Shown here piece after piece: positions 22,390 through 34,023 of a stretch of 64,000 nucleotides of DNA (position 1 is the first letter of the stretch; each line of letters starts with the position of its first letter). Source of the stretch: Orientallactaga sibirica (taxonomy: Eukaryota; Chordata; Mammalia; Rodentia; Dipodidae); assembly GCA_036365145.1 (NCBI GenBank), contig JAEOAD010000029.1, positions 23,856,001-23,920,000 of the forward strand, read 5' to 3'. The notes below the pieces were generated by a model. The model searched no databases, was not told where the DNA came from, and saw only the letters and a program-made list of their open reading frames with translations. The translations under genes and the position numbers were made by a program.

Positions 22390-23555
22390 GTTCAATCAAG
22401 AAATGAACAAATGAAGACAATTTTCAAAAGATGTAAAAGTGTCTGCAAGATGGTGGAGGACAAAGCAGGGATAGTTATATGTCAGCCACAATAGAAAAGT
22501 GTAGTTTCAATAGTGAGGGAAGAAAGCTTAAAAAGTGCAATAGAATGAAAATCTACAGTCTATTACAAGGCTCAGCCCCACTTGTGGAGTGCTCTGCTCC
22601 TGGTGCAGTGAGTGCAGTTTCAGAGAGTTGGAAACACAGTTTAAGACACAGATGAGGCAAAGGCAGAAACCGTCTAAAAATCTTCCCTACACAAGGAGGA
22701 GCAGAGACCAAAGTGGAAGAGTGGAGAATTCTATGCAGTGGAAATCTAGTCTGACTGGACTCAGACATGTGAGCTCTCTTTTAAGAAAGAAGAGCAGAGG
22801 CATGATCTTAATGGTTTGGATCACTTCTGTGAAAAGCCTGCTGATATTCCAACAATACTTAGAGTAGAAGGACATGAGGCATTAGAGTACCAAGTCTGGC
22901 CTTCAAACTACACCTTCTGCTTGTGGGCCAAGCTAAAGAGGTCATACTGCAAGTGTAATGACACAAAGTTTTTTTTTTTTTTTTCCTTAAAGGGAAGTCC
23001 CCCCCAAAAAGAGTCAAGAAGTGAAAGCCAGATGGCACAGAGATAGGCTATGAACCAGAGCAAACACAAGTGATCCCAGAGACAGAAAGACTCTGCACTT
23101 TCCAACATAGAGACCACATACATACATATGGTTAAATGTGTCCACATGAATGACTGCATATACACAGGCACGGATGCCTATCTAGTTCTTTCTTTCCCTT
23201 TTGTTCCTTAACTAAGTAACTAATTTCAATTTTGTGGATCCTTTTGTCTCTGTCTCCATTTTTTTTTTTATAAATGCCTTCCCAAATATCACAAATTAGC
23301 CCAAGCTGGGGTAGTTTGGAGTTACATCATTGCATTCTTCTACTTTATATTTTCAGTTTACTGTTATCATGTCTATCTTATTTCCTCCCTTTATCTTTAT
23401 CGTCCCCTTTGTGTTTAATTTTAACTCTCCTATTTTTTTTTGTTGTTGTTGTCACATGAGTATCAATCCTTGGCCTACCACTGCATATTTTTGTATTATT
23501 GCTGAGTTACCAATACCTTACTACACACGGTACTATTCTCGTTCCATTATTCCTT
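22390..23555. other. Nothing recognised
   Basis: No repeat family or gene recognised. Includes T tracts near 22970-22984 and 23260-23269. Short open frames around 22.6-22.9 kb lack domain features. Confidence 0.45.
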
Positions 23556-23572
23556 AAAAGTTATTGGACTGA

Positions 23573-23843
23573 GGGCTGGAGAGATGGCTTAGTGGTTAAG
23601 GCACCTGCCTCCTAAGCCTAAGAATGCTGGTTCCAATCTCCAGCGGTTCCAATCTCCAGGTCCCACATTTAGCCAGATGCAAAGTGACTCAAGGGCTCAA
23701 TGCTGCACTTGACCACAAGGGGGCGCACAGATCTGGGTTTCGTTCTCAGCAGCTGAGACACTGATGGCTCGCCCATCTCTGTCTTCCTCTCTCTCTCTGT
23801 CTCTCTCTAAAAAAAAAAAAAAATTAAAAATTAAAAAAAATTG
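23573..23843 (+). mobile_element. tRNA-derived SINE, type 2
   Basis: Near-consensus type 2, with flanks 'aaagttattgga' at 23558-23569 and 23848-23859 forming a target duplication. It ends about 85 bases before the class II LTR. Confidence 0.93.
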
Positions 23844-23928
23844 TTTTAAAGTTATTGGAGTGAAAGGAGTAATCATCTGTTGGGCATTGGTAGACATGGG
23901 CTGGGACTGTGAGGAAGCTGGCCAGGGC

Positions 23929-24526
23929 TGTTGGACATGGCCAAGGAACTTGGGCTGTAGGGATTGCAGCCTGCCTTATCATCACAAACCCACTCTGGTG
24001 ATGGAGTTGGCCCTCCCTTTTCACATCTTTGCCCAGAGGAAGCAGAACTGGCAGGCCTTTTCCCCTATCCAAAAGCACCTGAGCATTCCATAGTCAGGGT
24101 TTGCCCTCCACACCACAGTTCCCGACCTTGTGGCCAGCTGCCCAAGAGACCCTTATATAGTAATGAACAGTCTCCCTGAAGCTGTAGCCATCCAATATGT
24201 GGCTGAAGTCATGTAGCTTTTCCTGCCACTTCTGTTACCTCCCTTGAAGCTTCTCCCTCACAACTTCTGACTTCCAACACCAGCCAATTAAATAGCAACC
24301 CGTAAACCTATGTATCCAGTCACCTTATGATCCATATGTGCCTTCTCACCCTTTCTCAAGAGTTTATAAACCCACTCCCCTTTTGAATAAACAATATCCA
24401 TCAGATGGTCTCCTGGGTGGTTCATTGCCTGCTGCACTCACCCTCTCCAAGACCATGCTGTCCCCAATTCCTCCTGCTCCTGGGATGTTGGTGGCCAATG
24501 ATCCCCAGGAATAGCAAGGACCCACA
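23929..24526 (+). mobile_element. 5' LTR of class II retrovirus
   Basis: Starts TGTTGGACATGGCCAAGG and ends CCCACA. It holds a TATA-like 'tttataaa' near 24363 and AATAAA at 24386-24391. It matches the solo LTR at 34147-34815 in several blocks (start, 'cagccctcc'-like middle, 'gtctcctgggt', 'ccccagga' end). Confidence 0.8.
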
Positions 24527-24528
24527 GC

Positions 24529-24546
24529 TGGCACCAACTATAGGGT
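24529..24546 (+). other. Primer-binding site, probably tRNA-Lys type
   Basis: 'tggcaccaactataggg', two bases after the LTR, is a decayed match to the tRNA-Lys(1,2)-type site known for betaretroviruses (TGGCGCCCAACGTGGGG). The assignment is tentative. Confidence 0.5.
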
Positions 24547-25249
24547 TATCTAGACATGTAGTTAATAGGTGAGTGCCTCCTTGAGGGATATACTCCCCTT
24601 GGGATTAACGGCCCCCTGAGGTCACCTTCCCATCAAGGGCTGGCAAGTTTTGGTTTCTCCTTCCTCAATTAGAGGAAGACAGGCCCCTCGCTCCATCAGA
24701 AAGAGGCAGGTTTCTCCTTTCTCCATCAGAGAGAGCCAGGTCTCTCTTTCCTCCATCAGAAGGAAGCTACTCTCTTCTTTTCCTTCTTGACTTTTGGTTT
24801 GTGTCATCACAGGGGATTGATCAAGGTGAAAGGGCATCTGACATCTTTTGACCAAGGCTACACTCTGGTATTGACTGAAGGCCCCTAGCCCACTGTTTGG
24901 ACCCTGACAGCCTGCTCAGGGGTTGGCAACAATGTCCTATCTCTCTTCATGAGCAACAAACTGGTAACACATCCACCAGTAAAAGCCTCTAGGGCAGTAG
25001 CTGGTCTCTTTAACTTGCAGACAGGATTGTGTCTGGAACTTTGCAGAATCCCTCACAGTTCTACAGTGCCTCAAGAACATTTCCCTTTGGTCTCAGCATT
25101 TCTGGTCTTTCTCTATCATGGGAAACACTACCTCCTGTCAAAAGGAATCCCAAATTAGGGGATTGAGGGCACATTTAAAGTTAGGTGCATAAAACTCTCT
25201 CAGAAAGAGGCCAATTCATTTTGGGAAGAAGTCCTTCAAATAGCCCCTT

Positions 25250-26745
25250 CTATGGTTTCTGGGGACCTCTGTGACTCAGACACATGGACCTGTATCTAGT
25301 CCATATCTAGCCAGAAGATGGGAAATCCAAGATGGACCCTCCTCCCTCTCTTTTCTTCCCGTTATTGCAACCACTAGACAATGCACCAGATTCTCCAAAA
25401 ATACTTTCACACCCAGGTCAGACAATGACTCTAATGAGGACAGTGCTGAGGACCACCCAGTGGCAGATCTCAGTTCCTTGGAGAAAACAAAAGATCTCAG
25501 CTCCTTAGAGAAAGCAAAAGAATTCAGCTCCTTAGCAAAAGAAAAAAAATAATAAATTGAAAAAAATGTCACCCCAGACATCACAGCCACCCCCCTCTAT
25601 CCACCACTACTACCATATCCACCCACTGATCCTAGCTGCCCACCTGAACATGTCCTACTGGAACAGAAAACACCTAACATAATGAATTCCCCTAATTGGA
25701 GCTTTCCCAAGAGAAGCCCCATCCAACAGCTCTGTGAAACTAGAGATAACAACAGGGCTGCTTACAATCAAGAAGTCATAGCCCTTCCTGTTAATCTTCA
25801 ACCAACTCAAGCTCAGCCCTTAGACTGGAATACATATTAGGCCAATAACCTTAAGGAATTCAGGCTAGTGGTCAGGAAGGATGGGATCCTCACACCTTGG
25901 ACTAAATCCCTGCTTCAGACCCTACAGGACTTTCTTAATACCCCCCCCCCAAGACTGATGAGATATTTGTTGCTCATCATGTGTAGCCCCTTATTTCTCC
26001 AATGGGAATCTCTCTACAGAGAAGGATGCCTCCAACAGATAAAAAGAAACCCAAATCAACAAAATGTCCCCTGGAGATTTGATGAAATGTTTGGACAAGG
26101 TGATTTCTCCACTGGGGTTGAACAAGCCCAACAACCCCCAGGGTTCCATGACCAGGTCTGCCTTTGAGCCCTCCAGGCTGGGGATAGACCACCACCAACC
26201 CTCCAATTCCCAAGACAATACCTCCTCCCTCCTGTTTCTTTGCCAAAAAACAGAAGAAACACCTTCTGATTTCATTTTAAAAACAAGGACCAATTTAGAA
26301 AGAAAAATCCCTGACCCTACGGCAAGAGACCTCCTCATCAAAATTTGTATGAGAGGGAATGACCTCTGCATGCAGGGCAGCCTGTCAAGGGCTCAAAGAT
26401 GAACAATATGATTAGTGGTTAGTTGCCACCCAGGACATTGGGAATGCTTCACACAAGGCTGCCTTTTTAGTCCACACCTTCAGAGAAGTCCTAAAAGCTA
26501 AAGGAAAATGTTTCAATTGTGGGGAGGATGGACATTGGAAAGGAGAATGTCCCAGAAGCGCCCCACCGAATTCCAGAGGCCCCCTACTGAAAATAGTCTG
26601 CCCTAGATGCTGCAGAGGATTTCACTGGAAAAGGGATTGTCATTCTACTCTTGATATAAATGGCAAACCCCTGGAGCCTTTAAACTTCAAAAGGGGCAGC
26701 CCTCAGCCCTGTCAACAAGAGGGAAGACCCATAAAGTACAATGGG
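25250..26745 (+). pseudogene. Decayed retroviral gag (matrix to nucleocapsid)
   Basis: Gag would form the virus core. Only the nucleocapsid end is clear, with two CX2CX4HX4C zinc knuckles at 26509-26550 (C-FN-C-GEDG-H-WKGE-C) and 26599-26640 (C-PR-C-CRGF-H-WKRD-C), in one frame 90 bases apart. Upstream, 25271-25552 is an open stretch with a repeated 'LSSLEK' motif. At 25868-25950 a short open stretch (RKDGILTPWTKSLLQTLQ) may be part of capsid. Between these, stops and frame changes are frequent. The start codon is not determined. Confidence 0.75.
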
Positions 26746-26749
26746 TAAC

Positions 26750-27125
26750 AAGTATCCAGGAAGGGGCCCACCCAAGATTAGTCCTAGAGATAGGAGGAAA
26801 ATTTTTGAAATGTTTAAATTACCCTGGAACAGATAAAACTATTCTGAAACAATCTGAGGTTCCTCAACAAAGGGAGTAGATGTTGGGACCCCAACTAATA
26901 GGATAGGAGGTCCTTCACAAGCATATGTTACCAAAGAGGCTTACAAATGGAAGGACCCAGATGGCTCTATGGGCCTTATTAGACCCCTAGTGGCCACTGT
27001 GACAACTAACCTACTAGGAAGAGATAGTCTTGAAGCCCTAGATGTAGTTATTGCCAGCAACACTGAAGGAGAATGCATTGAAATAGAGGATTATGAGAGG
27101 TATCTCTGCCAGCGTCACCCCCAAT
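26750..27125 (+). pseudogene. Decayed retroviral protease
   Basis: A 'GTDKTIL' stretch near 26831 sits where the active-site motif is expected, but the catalytic Asp-Thr-Gly is not intact. The frame breaks near 26877. LLGRDSLEALDVVI at 27011-27050 is the conserved C-terminal protease motif (usual form 'LLGRDxL'). A stop follows at about 27128. Confidence 0.65.
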
Positions 27126-27185
27126 CCTAAAGGCCACTGTTAAATATAAGCCAGTCTGGGTTGAACAGTGTCCTCTACCAAGTTA

Positions 27186-27650
27186 CTAATTCCATAATAA
27201 CGAATTCCAGTGATACTAAGTTCAGTGATATCAACAAATAATTGAAAAGCATATTTATAAGAACATCTAATAAAAACAAAAATACATGAATAAATGCCCA
27301 AGTAAGTTCAAAGAGAATATAAGCAGATATTTCAATAAAATATGGAAATCAATTTAGAAAATGAAAAGGGAAAGCAGTAAAGTGTAGAAATTTTGGAAAT
27401 AAAGATGATATGTCAAATAAACTCAGTGGATATCTTCATCAGTAAAATGTACATGTGAAAAATAGTATATCAGTGCTTGAAAACAAGGTAGGTTAAATAG
27501 AACATTCAGACAAAAAAATAAAGACAAAATGTAAGAAAGTATTAATAGAAAATATAAATAAATCATTGTATAAATATATTAAGACTAGATCTAGAATGAT
27601 ATGTGAGGTAATTCTACAACCTGAAGAGAAAGACAGATGCATCTAAGACA
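27186..27650 (+). mobile_element. Possible old L1 sequence, ORF1/inter-ORF region
   Basis: A-rich coding-strand-like text, no clear frame. The assignment to L1/HAL1 rests on base composition and on the L1 3'UTR that follows. Weak. Confidence 0.3.
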
Positions 27651-27654
27651 CAAG

Positions 27655-28050
27655 AGGTAATGATAATGATTCCTCTTACCATTGTCAAGCTCCCACTAAT
27701 TTCTCTCAAAATTAATAATGGTTGGAGAACCTGCTTCTCTTTTTCAGATGGGAGCTGGGCCTGAGGAGATAAATGACCCAGTACACTCCACTCCGACCCC
27801 AGCTGAAAACACAGAGGAATTGGGAAAAGGAGCAAAAGTGCTGATTTCTTAGTGAATCTTAGTGAATATCAGCACAGGGGTGAAGGAGATAGACACTAAA
27901 GACACACAATACCTATCAAAACAGAGATCCAGAGGCTCCTAAGTGCCCATCACTGAAGTAGACTTAAATGCTCCCAGCATGGCTCAGGGAATTTTGTGAA
28001 AGAGGGGGCAGAAAGATTGTTAGAGCCACCAGTTTGGTAAAAGATGGATC
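27655..28050 (+). mobile_element. L1 3'UTR fragment
   Basis: 'catggctcagggaattttgt', 'gaaagagggggcagaaagat' and 'tcactgaagtagacttaaat' match the L1 3'UTR at 54.3-54.5 kb. Confidence 0.85.
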
Positions 28051-28184
28051 ATTCTCAGGAATAGGATTATTATGGTATTTAAATAGGCAGAAATCATACA
28101 TGACTGAGATGACAGATTTGTAACTTGAGAGATAAGAAAGTGAGTCATAAAATTATATAATATTGAGAAAATATTTTCATTTTA

Positions 28185-28506
28185 AATTTGTGTGTATTAT
28201 GTGTGTCCATGTTTGTAGGATTGTAACCTTACATGTATGTACAGTAATTCAGAGGCCAAGGGACAAATACAGGTATATTTCCTCAGCAATGCTGTCCATC
28301 CTTCTCTTGATAGGGTCTCTTTTTTTTTTCTAGAGCTAGAATGATTGGACAGCAAACTTCAGTTAGCCTCTTCCCTATACCTACCAGTATTGGGATTATA
28401 GAATTATACCACCACAAGAGACATTTTAATATTTGTTTTGGGGATCAAACTCAGGTCCTCATGTTTGAAAGGCATGCACTTTACCAACTGATCTGTCTCC
28501 CCAGAC
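28185..28506 (-). mobile_element. B4 SINE
   Basis: The minus-strand ID-like end ('ggggatcaaactcaggtcct ... ctgatctgtctccccag') follows a B1-like part and a leading TG-rich tail ('gtgtgtattatgtgtgtcca'). Confidence 0.75.
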
Positions 28507-28509
28507 TTC

Positions 28510-29860
28510 AATCAATCATTTTTAACTGCAGTAGGCTTGATGATTACAACACAAACACATTTAAGCCTAGCTCTTGTCTATTTAATGAATGCTGTATTAA
28601 TAGCATAAAGGTTGTGTGCAGAATGATATGTCTGAAATTTGGTTTAAAATATGTCTATAACAATTCCACATTGCTAAAATGTAGTGATCTGGCTAAATTA
28701 GAGACAGGAATGTAAAAGAAGATGAGTTCTGAGGACTGATTTAAGAGATCTGGCTTTGTACTGTGTGGTACTCATTCCAGCGTTTAAAGAATGAAAGGAA
28801 TGAGATCTTCAGTTATATCTGAACACAAAATTCACAAGTGTTGAAAAATTTTACCTAAATCTTTATGCTTAATTGGATCCTTATTCCAGTCATGTGTATG
28901 CAACACTGTTGAGTTAACTACACATTTATTTCAAAAGTTTACTTATATTCTTTCTTAGAAAGTTTCTGTCTTAGTTCTAGGTGCCACTTAAGTTTACTTC
29001 CTATCTGTAAGTATCCGTAAACCTCCAGGGTTGAGTACACTTCAATGTACTTTGTACAACCAAGAATTATTCAGACAAACATTTAAATAATAAAAGAATT
29101 TTCTTTGTCATTGAAAATTTTATTATTTCTACCCAGAATGTATCTGTTATATGCCTGTTTCTCTAAATTTCTGAGTCCTAATCTCAGATACAACACTCAC
29201 AATTATAAATACAGTTATAAAAATGAGACATGGTGATACTGAAAGAGGGATTTGGGGTATTCTGGAGATCAATTGAGCCTTTCTTGGCTCTTGGGAGGCA
29301 ATAGTTCAAGAGCTAGGGTGGCCATCAGTCATGGTCATGCAAATCTTCAACTGAGTCAGTGGCTCTGGGTTCTTGTCTTAGGAATTCAAAGAATGACATT
29401 CTAAGACCATAGAAGCTAAAGTTTAGAAAGATTTCATTGTAGAGATTTTAGATATAATTAAAGAAATGTGGAGGTTTTGGCCAAAAGGGGGGAAGACAGG
29501 GGTTGTAGAAAAGGCAAAGTCCCACCTGCAGATCCTGATTGGGGTCTGTTTATGAGATTGAATGGAGGCTGAACTATCCTATGACAGCAAGTTTCTAGGT
29601 ATGAGGTAGAGTTTCTGGGAGTAAGAGCAATTTTTCTATGAATCTTAATACTCCAGGAAAGGAATTGTCATTTTAGCTCTTCTAGGAAAAGGGTGTCCTT
29701 TAGGGAAGAGGAGAGCTAAGGAGGGAACACCTTTAGGAAGAAAGCAATGAGTGAGAAAGTAAAGTATTTATGTTAAACGAAAAGTAAGAAATAGGATATG
29801 GGATGAAAGAGCCATTGATTAAACGAGCTAACTATTTTCCTTAATTATAAAATGTTTTAT
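28510..29860. other. Unclassified sequence
   Basis: No gene. The 29.22-29.78 kb part is G+A-rich and repeat-like ('gctcttgggaggcaatagtt', 'agctaaggagggaacacctt') and might be an LTR on the minus strand, but I cannot name it. Confidence 0.4.
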
Positions 29861-29878
29861 ATGAAAATAGCTTACTTT

Positions 29879-30115
29879 GGGGCTGGAGAGATGGGTTAGT
29901 AGTTAAGGTTTTCCCCTGAAAAGCCAAAGTACCCAGGTTCAATTCACCAGGACCCACATAAGGTAGTGTGTGCACAAGATGGTGTATGCATCTGGAGTTT
30001 GTTTGTAGCAGCTGAAGGCCATGGTGTGCCCATTCTCACTTTCTCTTTATCTATATTTTCTTTCTCTGAAATCAAATAAATAAATAAATAAATAAATAAA
30101 AGAAAAAAATCAAAG
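29879..30115 (+). mobile_element. tRNA-derived SINE, type 1
   Basis: Flanked by 15-bp copies 'aaaatagcttacttt' (29864-29878) and 'aaaataacttacttt' (30116-30130), one mismatch. The tail is (AAAT)n. Confidence 0.95.
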
Positions 30116-30488
30116 AAAATAACTTACTTTCAAACAAGCTACCTGTTTTCTAATGTACATTGTAAAACTGAAATATTATTCTCGCATAATAAGGTTGGAA
30201 TCCCAGAGCAGATTTTCAATACTGCTTCTTTCCCACCAGGGGGCCTGATGCCAAAAGCTCTTTGCAAGGGGCTATGACCTCATTCCTTCAAGATCTAGAA
30301 TTGACCTAGCCACACATTCCTATCAACAATCATAATTTTCTTATGGGGATTTACGTTAACAATAGAGCTCATTTTGAAATAAAGAAACTGTGATATATTT
30401 AAAATGAACATCACAGAGAAATATTTAAAGAAATGCTCATGGATCCAAGTATGTGGCTTTCTTTCAAAAGAACATAGTGTTCTGATTT

Positions 30489-30645
30489 TTTTTTTTTTTT
30501 TTTTTTTCAAGGTAGGGTTTCACTCTAGCTCAGGCTGACCTGGAATTCACTATGTAGTCTCAGGGAGGCTTTGAACTCACAGTGATCCTCCTACCTCTGC
30601 CTCCCAAGTGCTGGGATTAAAGGCGTGTGCCACCATGCTCGGCCC
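30489..30645 (-). mobile_element. B1 SINE
   Basis: Perfect 12-bp flanking duplication 'gtgttctgattt' (30477-30488 and 30646-30657). Long T tract then reversed B1 body. Confidence 0.95.
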
Positions 30646-30669
30646 GTGTTCTGATTTCTTAAAAGAGTT

Positions 30670-30866
30670 TGCATCTTTTACTTATTTGTTTTATGAGAAA
30701 GAGAGAGAGAGAGAGAATTGGTATGCCAAGACCTTTAGCCACTGCAGTCTAACTCCAAACACATGTGCTACCTTTTGCATCTGGCTTACATGGGTTCTGG
30801 GGAGTCAAACCTGGATCCTTAGGATTTTTAGGCAAGCACCTTAACCAATAAATCATCTTTCCTGCC
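30670..30866 (-). mobile_element. tRNA-derived SINE, type 1
   Basis: Minus copy with a GA block, 'ttttgcatctggcttacatg' and a diverged head. Confidence 0.85.
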
Positions 30867-30869
30867 ATT

Positions 30870-31170
30870 TTAATTTACTGTTTTTCCAAAAATTTTCTCT
30901 ATTTTATGTTAGTTTTAACAGTAGCCCCACTTTCATTGCTTTTTATACTTTGGGACTTTTTGAATTTGGTTTGATGTACTCACAGTATGTAGATTTCATA
31001 CACAACGTCCTGGACAATTATCTTTGCTCTGCTAATTCTTCCAGCTCCTCTGGGACTCCAAACAGTGTGGGGACTAAAAAAAAAAAAAAAAAAAAAATTC
31101 CTAGTAGCTACAATAAACACCCTTCAATTGTGGATATTTTTTCTGAAATAGTTCCTTTTTTAATTATCAA
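30870..31170. other. Nothing recognised; A tract
   Basis: No family recognised. An A tract lies at about 31077-31097. Confidence 0.5.
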
Positions 31171-31174
31171 TTTT

Positions 31175-31415
31175 CTTTATTTCCTTCTTTCTTATTTCTT
31201 TCTGTCTTTTTTTGCAAGCAGAGAGACAGAGAGAGAGAAAGAGACAGAAGAAAGGATGAATGAATATGGCCATACCAGGGCTTCCAACCATAGAAAACAA
31301 ACTGCAGATGCATGTAGTACTCTGTGCATCTGGCTTTATGTGGGTACTGGGGAATCAAACTGAAGTGTTAGGCTTTGCAGGCAAGTGTATTAACAGCTGA
31401 GACATATCTCTACTA
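31175..31415 (-). mobile_element. tRNA-derived SINE, type 1, diverged
   Basis: GA-rich block, 'ggccataccagggcttccaa', 'ctctgtgcatctggctttat' and 'ggtactggggaatcaaact' in minus order. Confidence 0.8.
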
Positions 31416-31542
31416 TCTTGAAGTATTTTCCTATTGTTCTAATTGGACTGATTATGAATTGTCTTTAAATTTCTAGTTGTACTTTCAAGTCCTTGATAAT
31501 CCATTGATTATTTCTATAGTTATACAATTTACTGATAAAATT

Positions 31543-31698
31543 CGCTGGCATGATGGCACACATCTTTAATCCCAGCACTTGGGAGGCAGAGGTAGGAGGA
31601 TCACCGTGAGGTCGCGGCCACCCTGAGACAACATAATGAGTTCCAGGTGGCCTGAACTAGAGCGAGACCCAACATTGGAAAACCAGAAAAAAAAAAAA
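31543..31698 (+). mobile_element. B1 SINE
   Basis: 'gctggcatgatggcacacat' through 'ttaatcccagcacttgggag' to 'agagcgagacccaaca' and an A tail. Confidence 0.92.
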
Positions 31699-31727
31699 GT
31701 AATTTTCTTTCCCCTAACCAAATACTG

Positions 31728-31728
<1 letters not shown>

Positions 31729-31770
<42 letters not shown>
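31729..31770 (+). repeat. (TG)n microsatellite
   Basis: About 21 uninterrupted TG units. Confidence 0.98.
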
Positions 31771-31773
<3 letters not shown>

Positions 31774-32299
31774 GCTCTTTATCTTATTTTTCCTAGTTCA
31801 AACATGGATAATTTCTTACATGGTATGAATGGGATCAGAACTTCCATTTTTGTACCATGTTCACCTTCTTGGCCACATTTGGAATAGTAACTAAGTAATC
31901 ACTTGCAATTTCTGAAATATGCAAATTCAGGCACTTCAAGTTGGCAGACTAGAGCTCCAGGAAAGAACTCAGCCAAGAATTGTGGGCTGCAACACTAACA
32001 GTTTCTAGTGGACTTCCACTGGGTGGGGCACAGTGGTGCACATTCAGAAATCTGTCCATTCCTATGCTTTTGGGAACCCTCCTATCCCTCATACTGTGAC
32101 ACTATGTTGTCTACCTAATTTGGACCATCTGAGGTCACACGGGCAGGAAAGTCCTGTGATCTGCTCTTCTCCACACATCCTACATTCACTTAGGGGAACA
32201 ACCCACTGAGAAGGTACACATAGTGCCAAAGCCAGGACCCATGCTTCAGCCCCACCCTATGCCACGCTTGTAGACACCCCACTAGTCCCCAGACAATTA

Positions 32300-32790
32300 A
32301 CTACCCCATGTGAGCCACTGTGAGTCCCACATACCCCTTGCAGCTCCTGTGAGCCCATGGGTCACCCACGCACCAAGTCACCTGGGCAAGCAGACCCCTA
32401 TGAATAGCACACACCATGCACAATTCCTATGCTCCCATGTGAGGCCTACATACCCTCATCCACCCCACATGCCCATGGGTTGCCCACACCCAGTGCCACC
32501 CCATGCTTAAGTCTCTACACACTTAGTTGCCCACAGCTGTCCCTGCTAGTCCCCCACAACCCATGCTGCTGGAATACATATGCCCCTACAATTCCCCCAC
32601 ACTCTGTGCTACCCGTACACACCCTTGTGGGTCCACCACACCAAGCACCTCCACCATGGACCCTCTAGTCACCCACACCCTATGCAACCCACATGCCCCT
32701 GGGAATTCCTCACATTCCTATGCATCAGTCACCCACACACTGTGCAACCCACGTGCACCAGGAGGAACAAGTGAGTCCTCTACAACCTGC
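32300..32790 (+). repeat. Degenerate 60-bp tandem units in L1 5'UTR-like region
   Basis: The clearest pair starts 'gtcacccacac' at 32668 and 32728, 60 bases apart. Similar 'cccacatgcccatgggt' and 'cccacacc' phrases recur upstream. Tandem monomers are known in rodent L1 5'UTRs. Confidence 0.6.
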
Positions 32791-33089
32791 TCAGCTAGGT
32801 ACAGTAAGGGAGCAGAGACAAAAGTTACTGCCCCTGAGCCCCACATGAAAAGGCACAGCTGTAATAAGGACCAAGAGATTCTGAACCTCCAACCACAGCT
32901 TTTGTTTCAGCCTCCAGCTCAGAGCTGCTGGTGCATGTGCATCTTTCACAACCTGCACATCCATGCATACAATGGCATCCCATGCCAATCCAGTTCACCC
33001 CAAAACAGAGCACTCACAGTAGATCCTACAAGGGCAAATATTTGTTTTCTCCTTAATAAAATAAGACTTTTACCCCAAGATGATGGGAG

Positions 33090-33093
<4 letters not shown>

Positions 33094-33132
<39 letters not shown>
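33094..33132 (+). repeat. (CA)n microsatellite
   Basis: About 19 CA units, at the end of the L1 5'UTR-like region. Confidence 0.97.
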
Positions 33133-33135
<3 letters not shown>

Positions 33136-33359
33136 TGAAATAAAACAAACCAAGAGAACTCCACCCAGGTTGCCTCATTTCACAATGGAAGTGTACAATG
33201 GAAACATGGAGGACCCAACAAATATAGAATCTCAAATGAAAACACAATAAGCTATGTGACCCTGAAAAAGTGAATCACTGAACTGGAAGCAACTCACCAA
33301 AAATTAACAATTGCATAAACAAAATGCAACAGAATCATTTCTTACAGCACAAAACTTTT

Positions 33360-33552
33360 TTTTTTATTATTATTTTTATTGACAACTTCTTTAATTGTAG
33401 ACAATATCCCATGTGATTTCCCTCCCCCCCCACTTTCCCTTTGAAACTTCACTCTCCATCATATCCTCTCCCCCTCAATCAGCCTCTTTTTTCAGTTTGA
33501 TGTCATTATTTTTCCTCCTATTATTATGGTCTTATTTAGATATTGTCAGGCA
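33360..33552 (-). mobile_element. 5'-truncated L1 3' end with perfect target duplication
   Basis: The 19-bp 'cttacagcacaaaactttt' stands at 33341-33359 and again at 33553-33571. The insert starts with a T tract and its reverse complement ends 'gaagttgtcaataaaaa', matching the L1 end at 2.74-2.93 kb. Confidence 0.95.
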
Positions 33553-33571
33553 CTTACAGCACAAAACTTTT

Positions 33572-33984
33572 GACACTAGGCTTAACTTAATTGAGAGAAA
33601 CCAGAGAATCCTGAAAAAAGAGAAAAAATGAATTGAATGTGAGTCAACAAATAAAGGATGTGGAACACTCTAAAATGATCAAACATGCAGATCACGAGTA
33701 CATCAGAAGGGAAAGAAATTCAGGCCAAAGGCATGGAGAATATATTCAACAAAATTATTGTAGAAAATTTACCTACTCTCTCAAAATAGAGTCCCATTCA
33801 GATACAAGAAGCTTCCAGAAGACCAAAAAGACGGGACCAAAGAAGAAACTCTCCAAGGTAAATCATAGTTAAAACTAAACAAAAAGAAAGAAAATACAAC
33901 TCATAATATACAAAAGTAAGCCATCAGAATTACCTCAGATTTTTCAATGGAAACCTGAGAGCCAGAAGGGCTTAGAATGGAGCA

Positions 33985-34023
<39 letters not shown>

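Larger units (their letters stand above)
23929..27185 (+). mobile_element. Class II (betaretrovirus/IAP-like) endogenous retrovirus, 3'-truncated
   Basis: The order is 5' LTR (23929-24526), primer site (24529), a leader, a decayed gag with two zinc knuckles, a protease remnant, and a short match to the start of reverse transcriptase near 27149-27181. The element then stops: no further pol, no env and no 3' LTR follow. Stops and frame changes run throughout, so it cannot make its proteins. Two CCHC knuckles and an LTR family whose solo copy shows a 6-bp target duplication both point to class II. Confidence 0.8.

Noticed and set aside
22553..22875. Cluster of open frames on both strands, suspected retrocopy
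   Set aside because: No recognisable protein, tail, polyadenylation signal or target duplication.
25276..25590. 104-codon minus-strand frame opposite gag
   Set aside because: It is the shadow of the repeated 'LSSLEK' stretch of gag.
28341..28715. 124-codon open frame
   Set aside because: The first part is a reversed B4 SINE and no family features follow.
32527..33138. 203-codon open frame, the longest in the window
   Set aside because: It is low-complexity (Cys/Pro/Thr/His), lies in degenerate 60-bp repeats and ends in a (CA)n tract read as Thr-His. It is an artefact of the L1 5'UTR-like region.
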